64,000 nucleotides of DNA, taken from positions 3,720,001 through 3,784,000 of the forward strand of contig KQ964246.1 of NCBI GenBank assembly GCA_001566295.1, written 5' to 3'. Below the pieces are notes generated by a model. That model was not told the origin of the DNA, did not search any database, and saw nothing but the letters and a program-made list of their open reading frames with translations. Shown in pieces: positions 12,334-24,661 of the stretch (position 1 is its first letter; each line of letters starts with the position of its first letter). Made by a program: the position numbers and the translations under genes. Source of the stretch: Microdochium bolleyi. Its lineage: Eukaryota > Ascomycota > Sordariomycetes > Xylariales > Microdochiaceae.

Positions 12334-13039
12334 AAGGAGAAGCGACAGGCAGCGCATGAGACGGAGGAGCAGCCACGGCAGCAGCATCCGCAGCATCACC
12401 AGCAGCAGGCTCCGCCGGTCCCGAGACGAAGGGTGTCCTCCCGACGTCGACGTTATCAGCATTTTTCCGTTCCGCATTGCACGCGCATGTTTTACGAGAG
12501 GCTCATCGAGAGGGTCAAGTCATGAGATACCCACCAACACATCGTCGTCGACTTTATTTACCGAGCAGCAAAGGGCATTTCACTGAGCATCATTGTGGAT
12601 GAGTGATAAGAAGTAGGAGGGAGGAGGACAACAGGAGTAGGGCCATGAGGGGAAACAGACAAAACAAGCAAGAGACGAGCATTCCGATGTGACGACGCAT
12701 AGACTTCTTCGCTTCGATATCAGTGGGAGGGGGACTTTTGGGCCTGGTATCATCTTGAAATTGGATACTGGCTTTTCGAAAGGGGGAGCTGCATGGCCTT
12801 GTTGCCAGCGTTTGGAACTTTTTACATTGGGTGCAGGTCAGAGTTCCTAGATGAGCGCCAAGCAAGGGCAGAGGATGCTGCTTTCTTTGCCAGGCGTGGT
12901 GTCGCGTGCTTGGCGACCGCAACCGGTGCTCTTCGAAATTCCTTCGAGCTCGTTGGGCTCAGCCATTGTTGCAACATCCCCAGGCCTGCCTTGTGGGCCA
13001 TGGTTGTCTCTCGAGCAGGACGAGGAGGCGAATGGTATT

Positions 13040-13073
<34 letters not shown>

Positions 13074-15244
13074 AATCCTCACCGTTTCTCGCGGTGTACA
13101 AAAGATTCTTCTGGCCACTTGGTGTGGTTGTTTTGTGGCACGTTCTTACCTTCAGTTTCTGTTGAGCGGTCGGTTCTTTTTATTTTCTGGATACAATTAC
13201 AAATGGGAAAAGGGGCGATTTCGAAGGGGATTGCACCGAAATCTGTTGACTGAAGTTGAAGCTTACTTGCGTGCTGTGATATTGATGACGTGTGAATACC
13301 AACACTGGTTTGAAGACTTCAAGTCGCCAGCACACACATACACACACAGCGTCGTGACTTTGCATCGTGACACCAAGTTGGCGCGACGCGATGATGATGA
13401 AATGAGCCCCCCTGGGGCCGACTCGAGTCTGCATCCATCTGCGGCGGCCTGTTTGCGTGTGTGTATCATGGTGAGGAGCCGATGTGACGATACATGTCTT
13501 GGGGACTGTCCATCCATCGGTGGGCCTCGGGGGCGGGGGGGAGCACTGCTGCTGTGATGGGACAACGGGTGTTTATTGGATATGGGTAGTTCGTGCTTGG
13601 AACAAGCTGCTGCACTTCCGCACAGGCTGTAGGTGTAGCGGCACAAGCCTTATATACCCTAGGGTACAAAGCCCAGGCTTGCTCGCCGACCAAGTACGCG
13701 GCACATGGCTTCTGTGGCCAGAGGAAGGCAGTTTTCCAACGCAGCTGCAACGACCGGCGGATGCATCTTCAAGACATGTACTTGGCATGAAAGGCAGTCA
13801 CACATGCGGAGTTCCCGTACCGTCGAGTCTCCGCGGGCAGGCAGGCAGGCAAGCGACATGGGGACTGGCGTACGTTAGCACAGACAGCCACAAGGCTTAG
13901 CTCTCCAGCTGCAGCTCCGACCACCACTGCTGTTTCATTTATAAGATTGCGGCGCTGCAGCTTTTCGGCGCTGGGGTGGACCCGTGGTTGGCTCTCCCAC
14001 TTCCGTCATCTCGCCCTGGTGCAGCGCCGGCGCGCGGCAAGGGCTGACTGGCGCGTGCCGGGCGGTCCAGTGCGTGCTGGGTCGCTTCATCCAACGGGAG
14101 TGCTGACCAGGACAGTGTGGGCAGCAAATCGAATGTTTCGCCCAGCCCACCCACCCGGCCAGCCTAGACCGGGCCGTGACGTTGCAGCTTTGCAGGGCTG
14201 GCCAACTCTAACGAGGAGCAAGCCAGGACGGACGAGCGACTGCGGATGGGATGCCGGGTGGTGTGCATGTAGGAGGGACTGGCGAGAACTGCCTTCCCCC
14301 GCATCTGCACAGGCCTCCGAGTAATAGTAGTAACAGCAACAACAGCGGATCCTCGACCAGAAAAATGTGTGCTTGACTTGCCGCACAATAAGATGACGGG
14401 CCAAGAGTTTGGACAAGCGAGACAGGACAGGGAAGAGGCAGAGAGTGGTGGAGATGACCAGGGGGCCCACCTCAGCCGCACGGCAGACAGCTCCAGGGCC
14501 CTCTGGCAGTGACGAGTGACTCCTCGGGGCGCTGCCGTCGGGCTCGGGGCCCTTGTCTGAGACGGCCGTGTTGCACAGCGCTGCTGGGCCTGGCGTGTCG
14601 ACGACGGAAGGAGACGGACGGACGGGAGAAAGGGCTGGACAGAGGAAGAAGCGGGATCAGGGCAGAATGGCAGAGAAGGAAAGAGCAGCTCTGTCCTGCG
14701 TCCCAGGCGGTGGTGATCTGCCAGGTGGGCCAGGCGGAGCAACTAACGACCGATCAGCACCCCCAAGCTCCCTTCCCAGAGGCGTCTGCTCCCGATGGGG
14801 ACACAGCTGTCACTCGACGATGCCCGATTCGCCCACACAGGCCTGGAGGAACGTTTGACCAGCCCAGGGCCCCAGGGACCCCTGGGCCCCGTCGGCGCAG
14901 TCTGCCTTGCGCCGCTGTCCATCGCGGCGCTAGCCCAGAGCTAATTCTCTCTCCGTGTCACAGCCTGCCCGCGACAAGAATCCATCGTCGCCGTGGCTGA
15001 CAGCACGGTCCTGGCTTGCCCGTGTCCCTCGACTCCAGCCGCACCTCCGCCCGCCTCTGCTGAGGCCCTGCTGTCTCTGGTCTGTTCGCGTGTCTTGATC
15101 CGCAGCACGGCGTCTCTTCCTTCCCTCCTCTCCTTCTCCTCCTCCCTCCCCACTGTGCAGGAAACATACGAGGCGAGGTCCCTGAACTCGAGCCTCCGCG
15201 ATACCAACAACTCGGCCAGCTTCAACATCAACACCACAAGCACC
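12334..15244. other. Gene-poor 2.9-kb interval
   Basis: It holds the spa2 3' region, a CG/GA microsatellite and, at the right end, the leader of the MARVEL gene, which is pyrimidine-rich from about 14940. Several long frames cross the microsatellite or are Arg/Ser-rich; none has a domain. No gene is supported. Confidence 0.5.
13040..13073. repeat. Compound (CG)n(GA)n microsatellite
   Basis: About six CG units run directly into about ten GA units. In non-coding sequence downstream of spa2. Confidence 0.9.
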
Positions 15245-16555
15245 ATGGATCAGCCAGCAGCAGCCCAGCCGGCTGCTCAGCCTGTGGCTCAGCAACAGCC
15301 CGTCCAGCAACAGCCCATCACAGCCTCCAGGCACACGGCCACCCGTGACGCCGGCAAGGAGCACATCCCCAGTCACCCCAAGGGCTTCATCGTCCTCCGC
15401 ATCCTCCAGCTCGTCTTCTGCCTCATCTGCATCGGCCTGGCTGGTTTTGTCCTCTCAGTCATTCCCTACAGCTCCACTGCCTTCATGATCTTCGTGGTAA
15501 GTACCTAAAGTACCTAGGGTACCTTCACAGGATACCTTAGGTACACACCTTCTCGACTGTACCTGCCATGCTGACTCCCCGCCTCCCATAGTGCGTCGTC
15601 ACTCTCGTCATGTCCATCTACAACATCGTCGCCCTCACCAGTGCCCCGAAGCTGTACAACTACTGGGCCGTCCTCGCCTTCGAGATCTTCCTCTTCGTCT
15701 TCTGGCTCATCGCCTTCGCCTGGGTCGCCGCCACCGCGGCCGTCGTCCTCGTCCTGGGCAACGACTACTACTCCTACTATTCCTACTACTACAGCTCTGC
15801 CAGCGCCGCGAGCGTCCGGGACGCGTACAAGGCGTTGGGCTCCATTATCGCTGCTGCCGCCGGCATCGGTGCCCTGACCTGGTAAGTACCTGCAACCTGC
15901 ACCCACAACGATATAGCAGAACTAACGTGATCCTAGGATCCTGTACTTTGTCTCCTTCGTCATGACCGCCGTCCAGATCCACCGCCATCGCTCCGCCGGC
16001 CTGCACAACCGACCCCTCGGGGCCGGCGCCGTTGGTGCTGCCGGTGCCGCCGCGGCCGTCCCTGCCGGCGGCGAGAAGGTCGAGATGCAGCCCCAGCAGC
16101 CCGGCCAGATCTACGCCCAGCCCTCCGGCTACTCGCAGGCTCCTCCCTACGCCCCTGCTCCCCAGCAGGGCTTCTACGCGCCCCAGCAGTCCATGTCGCC
16201 GCCTCCCCAGCAGCAACAGCAGCCACAGTACGCCATGCCGGCCCAGCAATACCCGGTCCAGCAGCAGCAACAGTACCCCCAGCAGTACCCCCAGCACTCC
16301 GGCCAGACCTACCCCCAGCAGCCTTACCAGGCCGTCTCGAACGTCTCTGGCGACGGCTCGCACAGCCAGGTGCCTGCGCAGACCACCGGCGGCTCGTACG
16401 TCCAGGGCAACCCCGTCGCGTTCCCCAATGCGACTCACGAGAACAGCCAGTCCCCCGTCCACGGTCAGCAGCAGCAGCAACAACTATCTGGTGCTCCGGT
16501 CCACGAGGCGCACGGCGAGTCTTATAACCCGAACGCGCCCCGGGAGCTGCAGTAG
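15245..16555 (+). CDS. MARVEL-domain four-helix membrane protein with Q/P-rich tail
   Basis: Three exons, 15245-15496, 15592-15881 and 15937-16555, encode 386 residues; both introns begin GTAAGT and end TAG. A Gln/Ala/Pro-rich start leads to four hydrophobic helices (about residues 47-70, 80-102, 106-140 and 167-195), the topology of MARVEL proteins that organise membrane domains and vesicle traffic. A tyrosine-rich loop (YYSYYSYYY) lies between helices 3 and 4. The last 190 residues are a cytoplasmic tail of repeated Gln, Pro and Tyr (for example QQQYPQQYPQHSGQTYPQQ) typical of disordered, possibly phase-separating sequence. Related fungal proteins are eisosome- or septum-associated in some cases, but the role here is inferred only from topology. 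Splice junctions preserve the frame exactly. Confidence 0.85.
15497..15545. repeat. TACCTA/TAGGTA palindromic cluster inside intron 1
   Basis: Four to five copies of GTACCT or its reverse complement are packed into the first 50 bases of intron 1, including CTAGGGTACC and TTAGGTAC. It can fold into small hairpins. Confidence 0.6.
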
Positions 16556-17436
16556 AGCGTTATGCGCTCGTGTGTTTTGATCAGTATCGGGGTTAACCCC
16601 TTATCCATTGGGGACAGCGGGAAAAACGGGATATCATGTCATGCGAAGAGAGAAAGCCAGAGGGCGATCTAGAGGTTCCAGCAACCGCCGAGGGAAAACG
16701 TATGGGGTGATCGGATGTAATGTGCAGGCTGGTCAGAGGCGCAGGAATGTTTGGATTGGAGGGCGTGTATTTCTGTTCCTTCGGGGATTCGCTGCCGTCC
16801 TGATTGGGCGTTGATTCGAGGAAAACGTTGAGCGGATCTACGCGTGTGCTCTCAGTTCTTTGATATAGGGACAGGGAGAGGAAGTGAGATATACCAAATT
16901 GTCAGATATACCCCCCCTTGTCATAAGCCACGAGCAATCCGCGGTTGACAGTCTCAAGTCGCCTGATCGTCTTTGCTGCTATTAAAAAGGTAACTGAACG
17001 CTTGCAGCAGCCGACGCCCGATCCGTGTAAGTGGACGGGGGGATTCAGTCAGCGGAGTTGAAGTCTGTGCTGACGGCTTGACATATCGTTTCGTCTTTCG
17101 TCCGGTTTCGTTGCGTCCTTTGCTATCAAACTTCTCTCAGGCGCCGTTTTTCGGCCGTTGCTTACTGGTCGCCTGTGCCAGAAGGCACAGCCTTGCATGC
17201 GCGTGGTTGACGCATCGTCACTACAGCCCCCTGTCTGCAGCAGCCCGATACAACAATGGAGGGGTTAACAAGACCATGGAACAGCCCACGACACCAGAGC
17301 CTAACAACCAAATTGAAAGCGGGAGGGTCCTCTGTCATCTGTGTTTTCCGAGACCGCAAGCACGACGTCCAGACTGCTGCTAAGACCGCCGGCCCAGTCA
17401 TTTGTGCTTTTCTCAACTAGAGAGGAGGGCCTTGCA
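16556..17436. other. Intergenic region, MARVEL 3' end and CorA promoter
   Basis: No gene is supported. Two upstream ATGs at 17256 and 17276 open short frames that end before the CorA start, so they would be upstream ORFs or part of an unrecognised first exon. Confidence 0.45.
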
Positions 17437-18881
17437 ATGCACGGCAGTTCGTGGCAGTTTGATCTGTCCACCCGGGCCATCGCGATCGACACCGAGAGAC
17501 CCACAGATCTCAGCCTGGACACGATCCCGGCGCTGCAGGACGTGGAGCAGCGCGGCAAGACCACCGTCATAGTGGTCCAGAACGTGGACTCTGCGTGGCA
17601 GGCACGGCTGAGCTCGAGGCTCGGCGTCGGCCACGACTTTTTCGACCGACACATCAGCGAGGGACCCAGGGCCAAGGAGCCCTGGAAGGCAGTCTTTGGC
17701 AGCGCAGTCGACGAGCAGAAGAGACCTCTGAGCGGCTTCGTTGCGGACGATAGTACGCCAGGAGGAGGGAGTATCAGTCCTGATCCACGTGGGTTTATGC
17801 CCACGTATTGGCATGTCGATGGCGTCTGGGTGCTCGGCAGGATCTTTCCCCACGAAGACTTGACGTACGTCCCGGCTGGGGCACCGCTAGGCCGCTTCGC
17901 CGTCCATCATCCCGGACGCGGATGGCAGCAGGCGACAACGAGACTGTCCTGTGTCAGGGTGAGCAAGTGTGTCTGTCAGTATTTCTCGCATAGTCTATCA
18001 GCCCTAGATCGTGGCTTCGAGAGTCTTGGACTGATGCTAGGAGGACAGCTTTGTTTCTCGTGGACGGCGGTGTCGTCCCGAGCGGCGGGCTATTCGACAA
18101 GCAGCCCTGGCGGACAAAGTTATTTGTGCCGGTGTCGACCAGTCGGGGTGGGCTCCGACTGGCGCCCGTCGTCTCGAGCTCGCACATGTTCTCGCTCTTC
18201 CACACCCTGCAGCATTTCTTCTCCCACGAGTGGCATCTCAACCTCTTCAACGACATCAGCCTGTCTGCGGATGAAATTCTCTACCTGGTGGCATCGTCGA
18301 CATGGACGAACAAGCTCGCACTGCAGAAGCTCGGAATCAGGCGGATCGCCTTCGACATTGTGCCAGTACAGCCCGACCTGCGGCTCAACACGCAGCTCCA
18401 CCTGGAGCGAGAGCAACTCGCCGACCTCACGAGCGGAGTCAACGACATGCTCAAGTGGATGCCTGAGCGCCTGCACAGCGACCTAGCCAGGCACAACGCG
18501 AGCTACGTGGGGTACCCGGACGACATCGGCCGCCAGCTGCTCGAGGAGGCGGGCGCGCTCGACCGGTTCCTCATGGACACGTTCCAGCTGCTCATGAGCA
18601 CCATCAGCGTCATGGCCGCCGAGTCGGGCCTGCACGAGGCGCGCTCCGCCCAGAAGCTCATGTGGCTCGCGTCCATCTACCTCCCGCTGACCCTGGTCGC
18701 GAGCATCTTCGGGATGAACATTGACGTCATCAACGAGTCGCCCGCGCCCTGGTGGGCGTGCGTCGTCACGCTGGTGTTTGCGGCCCTGTTCACGGCTGCG
18801 ATCCTCATGATCTTTGAGAGGTTGAACGCCGCGGAGGCCCCGAAGGCGGAACAGAGCGGCCTGAGAGGAGTTCTGCCCTGA
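17437..18881 (+). CDS. CorA-family divalent metal transporter-like protein
   Basis: The protein is read in two blocks: 17437 to about 17958-17978, and about 18041-18881. The C-terminal block ends with two transmembrane helices. The first finishes at the CorA signature GMN within SIFGMNIDVINES, and the second is WWACVVTLVFAALFTAAILM, so the protein should sit in a membrane and pass Mg2+ or a related cation. The large soluble N-terminal domain has long helices, as in CorA. The join is uncertain: the frame changes between CVR at 17958 and ALFLVDGG at 18048. A donor at 17967 or 17979 with the acceptor at 18040 keeps frame, while the stronger-looking GTGAGC donor at 17959 does not. The first ATG in frame is 17437; coding-like sequence upstream to 17341 hints at a missing first exon. 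Expected length is about 455 residues. Confidence 0.75.
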
Positions 18882-19820
18882 CTTACAGGGCAAAAGAGAC
18901 GATCGGGATAAAAGGTATGAAGAAGTCCAGGCATCAATTCTGGGGCACTTAGCTGTGAGTACTCTCATGATCTATCTAGAGGTCGCCAAGAAGTCACCGG
19001 AATCACATGGGAACGACTCGAGGTTGGAAAGGCGGTACAAGGCTTGTAGGGCACCCCTCCAACATCCAGGCAACCACAATTGTGAGAGTGGTATGCGAGG
19101 CTACGATCATGACCAGGGGCATAAAGCCGTGTGACCATACTGTGTATACGTAGGAAACACGTGGCGCAGCAGCGGGTGTACACGCAGACATGATCGATCA
19201 TCGTCGATATTTGCATAGAGACTTGAACTAGCGTGCTGTTGTGTGATTACGGTTCTCGACCGTAGTGGCTATCAGCCATCTGCCAGCTGTGACGGCGCAT
19301 CTGTATACTCAGGCTTTCACGATTCCGATGTTTCGAGTCGCCAACCAACCGGCCTGGCAGCGGCAACTTTGTGCCATCGTCGGGTCGCCTTAATCCACCC
19401 TGGTCTCTGGCACTACAATACGATAATGCACGTTGATGAGAGGCCCTAAAATTTATCATAATAGAAGGGTTGCCACTACTGTCAAGGGGTGGCATTTCAA
19501 GAATCCGGAATCCGGAACCTCTAGCGATGACGCTCCTTTTAAGGAAAATCTCGATCGATCGTCATGTGAGGAGAGTTCAATCATACGTGCTGGATGCAGT
19601 TCGGCGCTTGTTAGATTCTCAAGGCACATACAAAAATGAACAACGACGACCAACTTGGTCGATAGAACGGGCTGTTCATAAGCGCGCGGTTAAAATGTGT
19701 TGGCTGGTCATTTGTGTGGCCACCATTAAGATAATCCCCCTTTCAATCACATAAGAAGGAAGAAGGCCATTTCAGCCTGTTCTTTTTTGTTGCGGCTACA
19801 TCATCCCCCTTCTTCCCACC
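18882..19820. other. Intergenic region
   Basis: Somewhat AT-rich with no recognisable gene. The last 100 bp serve the DUF6914-like gene. Confidence 0.5.
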
Positions 19821-20427
19821 ATGGCACCTCGGGCTGTATACCTCGCCAAATCCGGCCCCGCGTCCAAGCGGCGACATTTCGGCATCCTCATCCCCAACGC
19901 CAACTGCGACAGAGCCACCTTGAGCAGCGACTACAAGGACATCACACAGTCACCCACCGCCCTTGGCACGATCATACACGTCGTCGGCGAGCCCCTCATG
20001 GCCGGATTCGCGCACGAGTTCAAGCGCAACTTCGACTGCGCGACCGACCCGGCTCTCAGGGCGCTGGTGTTCCTTGGCCACGTCGATGACTCTGATGTCT
20101 TTGAGCTAGACCAAAAAAGCCAAATCATCGAGGACGTGCCGAGAGGCGCGCTGGAGAAGCTGGCGGTGAGCGTGCCGCCGCCGCCCAAGGGCCAGGATAT
20201 CCGAGCTCTCGTTGACGGCGTAAGTTGTTGCCGGTCTTATTTGGAAACGTGTCGGTGAGCACAAAGGACTGACTGGGGATCAACAGGTCAAGACAAGACG
20301 CTGCCAGGAGTGGACATTGGAGTATCTGGCGCTGCTCGTGAAGCATGGGAAGATCTCTGAGGATGCGGTGGCCATCGCCCAGGCTGAGCGGGATCCGCCT
20401 AGCTATGGCATTTTTGGCATGAAGTGA
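19821..20427 (+). CDS. Small conserved fungal protein, DUF6914-like
   Basis: Exons 19821-20219 and 20287-20427 (67-bp intron, CTGAC branch site) give 179 residues. It has no signal peptide or membrane segment. Recognisable blocks are RRHFGILIPNAN near the start, GTIIHVVGEPLMAGFAHEFKRNFDC in the middle (quoted here in parts: GTIIHVVGEP and AHEFKRNFDC), and RRCQEWTLEYL followed by ERDPPSYGI at the end. These resemble the fungal DUF6914 family, of unknown function and often expanded in plant-associated ascomycetes. The RRCQEW..E cysteine and tryptophan block could be an active site but that is speculation. The gene faces the Clr5-ankyrin gene, with only about 200 bp between their 3' ends. Confidence 0.75.
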
Positions 20428-20630
20428 AGAAACGAAGGGTCTTCTGCGTGATTGGGTACGATATTGTCCCGGCTTGTGGCGAGGCGCATTTATAATCCCG
20501 GAGGTGTTTGCATGAGAGGCTCAAGCCCGTGGGAATGCGGAATACTGAGTATTATACACTACTATCTGTCTGCCAAACCCTGAAATCCCATTTAGTGAAC
20601 TTGAAGAACGCTCCGGCTTACAGTCTACAT

Positions 20631-23434
20631 TCATAGAGGATTAGAAAAGTCAAAGGAAAGCTCCTGCGCATCTTCCATCATGAAATCCTCAGGGATAATC
20701 TCTCGGATGACCTCGACATCAGAGTCTGATGCGAAGTCCGCCTCTGTGAGCTCCGCCAGCATGGATGGTGGCCCTGGTGACACGCCCTGGCGTGCTCCGG
20801 CAAGGATTTCGCCCACAAAGTCCATGACAGCTGAGCATGCATCACTGTCCGCAGCGTGCCCCTCCCTTTGCTGATCGGGATCATCGCTGTCCTCGTCGCC
20901 CGAAAATAAACTGAACTCGTTGGGCCACTCAGCATCTGATTCTTCGCAAGATGAGGCATCGGCCAGATCTGCTGGCCAAGGTTCGTCGTCCCAATAAGGG
21001 CAAAAATGCTCGAAACCAGCCCACATGAGCTCAAAATCAGCTCTTCTATACCTTGTCGTATAGTGAGCTATCCGGGCTTTGCCTGACTTCCTGCGGAATG
21101 CCTCGAGATCAAGGCCGCACCTAGCGAGGGCAGCGTCAAATATGTCACCTCCGGAGCTTCCCATGTCGAAAACGCTATATACTTGACCAACGTGGAAATA
21201 AGCCAAGTCGGCTGCTGTGCGATTGTCGGAGTCGCGAGCCTCGAAGTCGACGCCCGCTTTGATGAGGGTCTCTATCGCCTCGACTGAAGAATTCTGGCTG
21301 TATCCGGGGCGTTCTTTCCGCCAGGGGGGCCGAGCTTTCAAGCACACGTGGTGTAACGAGTTTCGTCCATCAAGATCTCGAGCACACACGTCTCGTCCTA
21401 ATTTGATGAGTTCTGTGATAGCACTAGGTTCGTCGCTGGGGACCCCATCATAGTCTGAGATGGATGCCCAAAGACCGGCAAGGGGATGGCCCCACACGGC
21501 ATCGACAGATGACTTGAGAGCTGTTGAGCCAAGAGCTTGTAGCCAATGACGTGAGTTAAGGAAGTTGGTGCTTACCTGATTGCCATTTAATATCACCTTG
21601 GAGAGAACAGTCTCACCGAAAGTGTTTGGTAACGTTGGATCTGCGCCAGCGTCGAGGAGTATCCGGCGACACCGATTCACCTTCTCCAGGCTGGTGAGCG
21701 AGAGAGCTTTGTCTAGAATCAGGGTCACAAGCACAGAGGAGCTAGAATGTGTCACTATGGCCAGAACAAAAGTGACCGGGTATAGATAGGACGGGATCTT
21801 ACCTGTAACCCGATTCCTTGCCGTAGACTCCATCGAGGGATGCGATGTGATCAGGGTCCAAACCAGCGCTAATCAGAAACTGACAAACTTCTGGTTGATC
21901 ATATGCGTACTATGACTCATGACATCAGGCCTCGAGCGTTGCCATCTTTCCAGTGAATGCAGAACGTACCTGTAAGAGCGACGCTCCATGTTCATCGTGG
22001 TCTCTGATTGATGTCTCCCCAGCTGCGAGCATCGACTTGAGGCCTTGCAGGTCACCACGGCGTACGGCTTGAAACACAGGTGAATTTGCGGGGCGTATCA
22101 GGTTGACATAAAGCGAAGAGATAGATGTCCCTGACTGCTCGATGACGGAAGCCACGAGCGAATGGAGCGGCATTCTAGCCGTTCTCGTTGTCAAATGACT
22201 CGGCATGAACCGTAGGGTCGACTCTACCCTTACTATAGGCATTTGGTCTGCACCTAGCTTTTCTGTTGTCGAATTCAAAGCCTGAAGCTGCAGTAGACCT
22301 TGCTGAAGTTGTATGTTGTCGATCGTCAGGACTTGTTCCTGAATCCTGCCTCGCGATTCCGTGCTGTGCTTTCGGCGGATATCTGTAGCATGCAACATAT
22401 TGAATCAGAGCTGTCAGCTTCTGCTTTCTTCAGGAACAGGGACACACTTACGGTTACGATTAATGATTAGCTTCCGTCTGCCAAAAGACTTCCGGAATTG
22501 CAGAAGCCGGCCATCAGTTTGGGGATGCAAACACAACCCTACAGCAGGGTCGTTCTTGTGGACGTGCTGGGGAAAGACCATTGTGCGGCTACAGTGCAGG
22601 AGGATTTCGCGCAGATCGCGAAGAACGGATTGTTTCTGGATGCACAAGGGCTCGTTTTCATTCTCGAACAGGGCATAGAGTCGGCTCAGCGCTTCCGAGG
22701 TAGGGTCACGTCGCTGCTCCTGCGCTGTGATGGGAGGGGCCACGACCCGGCTCATAATGACTCCTGATGTCTGCTCGTCTTCTTCTGACTCTTCCGGATC
22801 AAAGCTACGTGGTGTGAAGTACTCAATGCCCTCTGGTGTTGCTGTAACAAAGTAGTTGCGTGAGCACAAAGATATGTTGGTAGCTGAGAACACGCCGATT
22901 GTACTTACGCGCATCATGAGAAGGATCTGAGTCGTTACCCCTGGCGTGACGCTTCCCGAAGGTCTCCAGCCTCGCAGAATGGATGGGCGCACCATGGTGA
23001 ACGAAGGTTGTGTCTTTGCCGTGAGATTTTCGCAGGTCTTGCTTCGCAATTAGACTCTTCATGGCGGCATTGGTGAGGTTCTTGTTGAAACCCCACTGGT
23101 CGAGTCGGATTTTGAGGCTCCTCACTCTGTAAGGGGAACGTCAGCATGGCGCTCCAATGGATGTGTCTTTGCATTGTTCATGAAAGAGGAAAGGCTGCTT
23201 GACGTACCCAGTCTTGAAGCCATGATTGTCTTCGAGAACCTGAACGACGTCTTTGATCTTCATCTTGTCGTCAAAAAGGAGCTTTTTTATGACGGACTTG
23301 AGCCGCAGCCATTCACTGTCTCCATGATGCTGTTTTGATGGTGGGCGAGCCCGTGCTTTTGTTGAGGGAGGTGTCCACGTCTGCTCGTGGGCTGGGAGAG
23401 GCTTGGGGGCCAAAGGGGGCAAATCCAACTCCAT
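20631..23434 (-). CDS. Clr5-domain ankyrin-repeat protein
   Basis: Six exons on the minus strand: 23434-23208, 23126-22909, 22841-22452, 22382-21970, 21909-21803 and 21741-20631. They sum to 2466 bp (821 residues) with every junction in phase. The N-terminus carries a Clr5 domain (WLRLKSVIKKLLFDD..., then HGFKTG across intron 1 and VRSLKIRLDQWGFNKN), a helix-turn-helix-like module common in Pezizomycotina and named after a fission-yeast silencing factor. The middle and C-terminal parts hold degenerate ankyrin repeats (for example CQFLISAGLDPDH, RRILLDAGADPTLPN, LIKAGVDFEARDSDNRTAAD), and the tail is very acidic. Such proteins are often accessory and fast-evolving; nuclear or scaffold roles are inferred. 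A GTAAGC site inside the last exon was considered as an intron, but no acceptor keeps frame. Confidence 0.85.
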
Positions 23435-24394
23435 GGCAGAGCAGCAAGAATGCGGTCACAACAAAGAGATTGCCTCGATGTGCTCTGATGGCGGACGATG
23501 GAGCGATGTGTCTCCTGTAGCCCTCGTGGGGGTTGGGACTATTTTGTAGTTGTGAAGGCGCCAGAGCCTTGGACAGAGCTGACACAGCGACACCCACCTC
23601 GACCAATGGAAGGTGCGTACAGAAGTGCAGACGGCAAGGAAGCACGGCCTGGAGGCGGGTGACGCCTGCTGCTGCGTCTCATGGCGTGGTCCAATCAGCA
23701 ACATGTACCCAAGTCGGGGTCTCGAGGTCGTGTGCATGCATGCCAGCCCCAAGTATTGTACCCTTACAGCATCGGGCTAATGCAAGGGTGCTCCCTAGTA
23801 CCCTATTGTATGCAGCCATTGCACCTCTGTCCCTTGACCTGACTGGCTGGATCTGTGAGGCACAACCAACTGCACTTCTGGTCTGTTCATAGCCACTCGG
23901 TATGCCTCCGGGATAGCCCGCCAATACATACATTTTGGCGTTCGGGAGGTGTTCTCATTGGCCGACCGCCTGCTCTGCACTTTTGACCATGACCAATGAC
24001 GCCCACCTCGCACACCCGCACAGCACATGGCTGGACACGGTGAGGTTAGGAAGAGCGAAATGGCATGAGGGGCAGCACAAAATCGCAGCACGCAATGCAC
24101 GGCTTCTATATAATCGCATGCTCTCCAGCACATGCAGCTTGTGATGGAACGGGCAGACAGAGTCCTCTTAGCTGTTAGCACATCCGTCGTCTTTTTTGTT
24201 TCGTTCGTCACATTCGCCGGCCCGGACAGCTAGTCTCCCGAATTATTACACTGCCCGGCGAGTACAACGTCAGACGTCTTCAATCCTCCAAGCCCTCCTT
24301 CAACCAACCCTTTTAAGTCACGTGAGTGGTGCCATCCTCGGACTATCCTTTCCATACTACAGATTCCTTACACTAACCCCCCCGGAAGCTAAAC
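23435..24394. other. Divergent intergenic region
   Basis: Promoter of the Clr5-ankyrin gene on the left and of the small gene on the right. No other gene is seen. Confidence 0.5.
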
Positions 24395-24661
24395 ATGGCG
24401 GCACCCACGTTGACGACACCCAACGATAACAGCAACGGACGCGAGCAGGAGGCTCTTCTGTGCCATGCCGGTGCGTGGATCGACGGAAACACCTATAGTG
24501 CCATGGCGGCAAGCTCGCCGTGGGACTTGCTGCAAGCCGAGGTCTTCCAGCGGCCCTACCACGCTGACCGAGAAGAGCCCCGACGTCAAGGCGAAGGGAA
24601 GAAGAGGAAGAAGCAGAAGACCAAGACTCGGGAAGAGAAAGATAGATCGAACAAGCGATAA
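24395..24661 (+). CDS. Small orphan protein with Lys/Arg-rich tail
   Basis: An 88-residue frame. The first 60 residues contain LLCHAGAWIDGNTYSAMA followed by SPWDLLQAEVFQRPY. The last 28 residues are almost entirely basic or polar (GKKRKKQKTKTREEKDR), like a nuclear or nucleolar targeting tail. I do not recognise a family. Support that it is a true gene comes from a second copy at 27811-27985 in which the same frame can be followed and is then broken by a stop. The upstream limit is uncertain. Confidence 0.5.
   Translation: MAAPTLTTPNDNSNGREQEALLCHAGAWIDGNTYSAMAASSPWDLLQAEVFQRPYHADREEPRRQGEGKKRKKQKTKTREEKDRSNKR

Noticed and set aside
12793..13557. 254-codon frame downstream of spa2
   Set aside because: It runs through the (CG)n(GA)n microsatellite, producing an RERERE run, and has no homologous block.
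14164..15000. Overlapping frames of 160-190 codons before the MARVEL gene
   Set aside because: Arg/Ser/Pro composition in both strands and no splice or domain support; read as promoter and leader.
15845..16483. 212-codon minus frame rich in Leu/Gly/Arg
   Set aside because: Antisense image of the Gln/Pro-rich MARVEL tail.
21560..21615. Apparent short intron (GTAAGC..CAAG) in the last exon of the Clr5-ankyrin gene
   Set aside because: It would be about 40 bp and no acceptor nearby restores the frame, while the uninterrupted frame is coherent.
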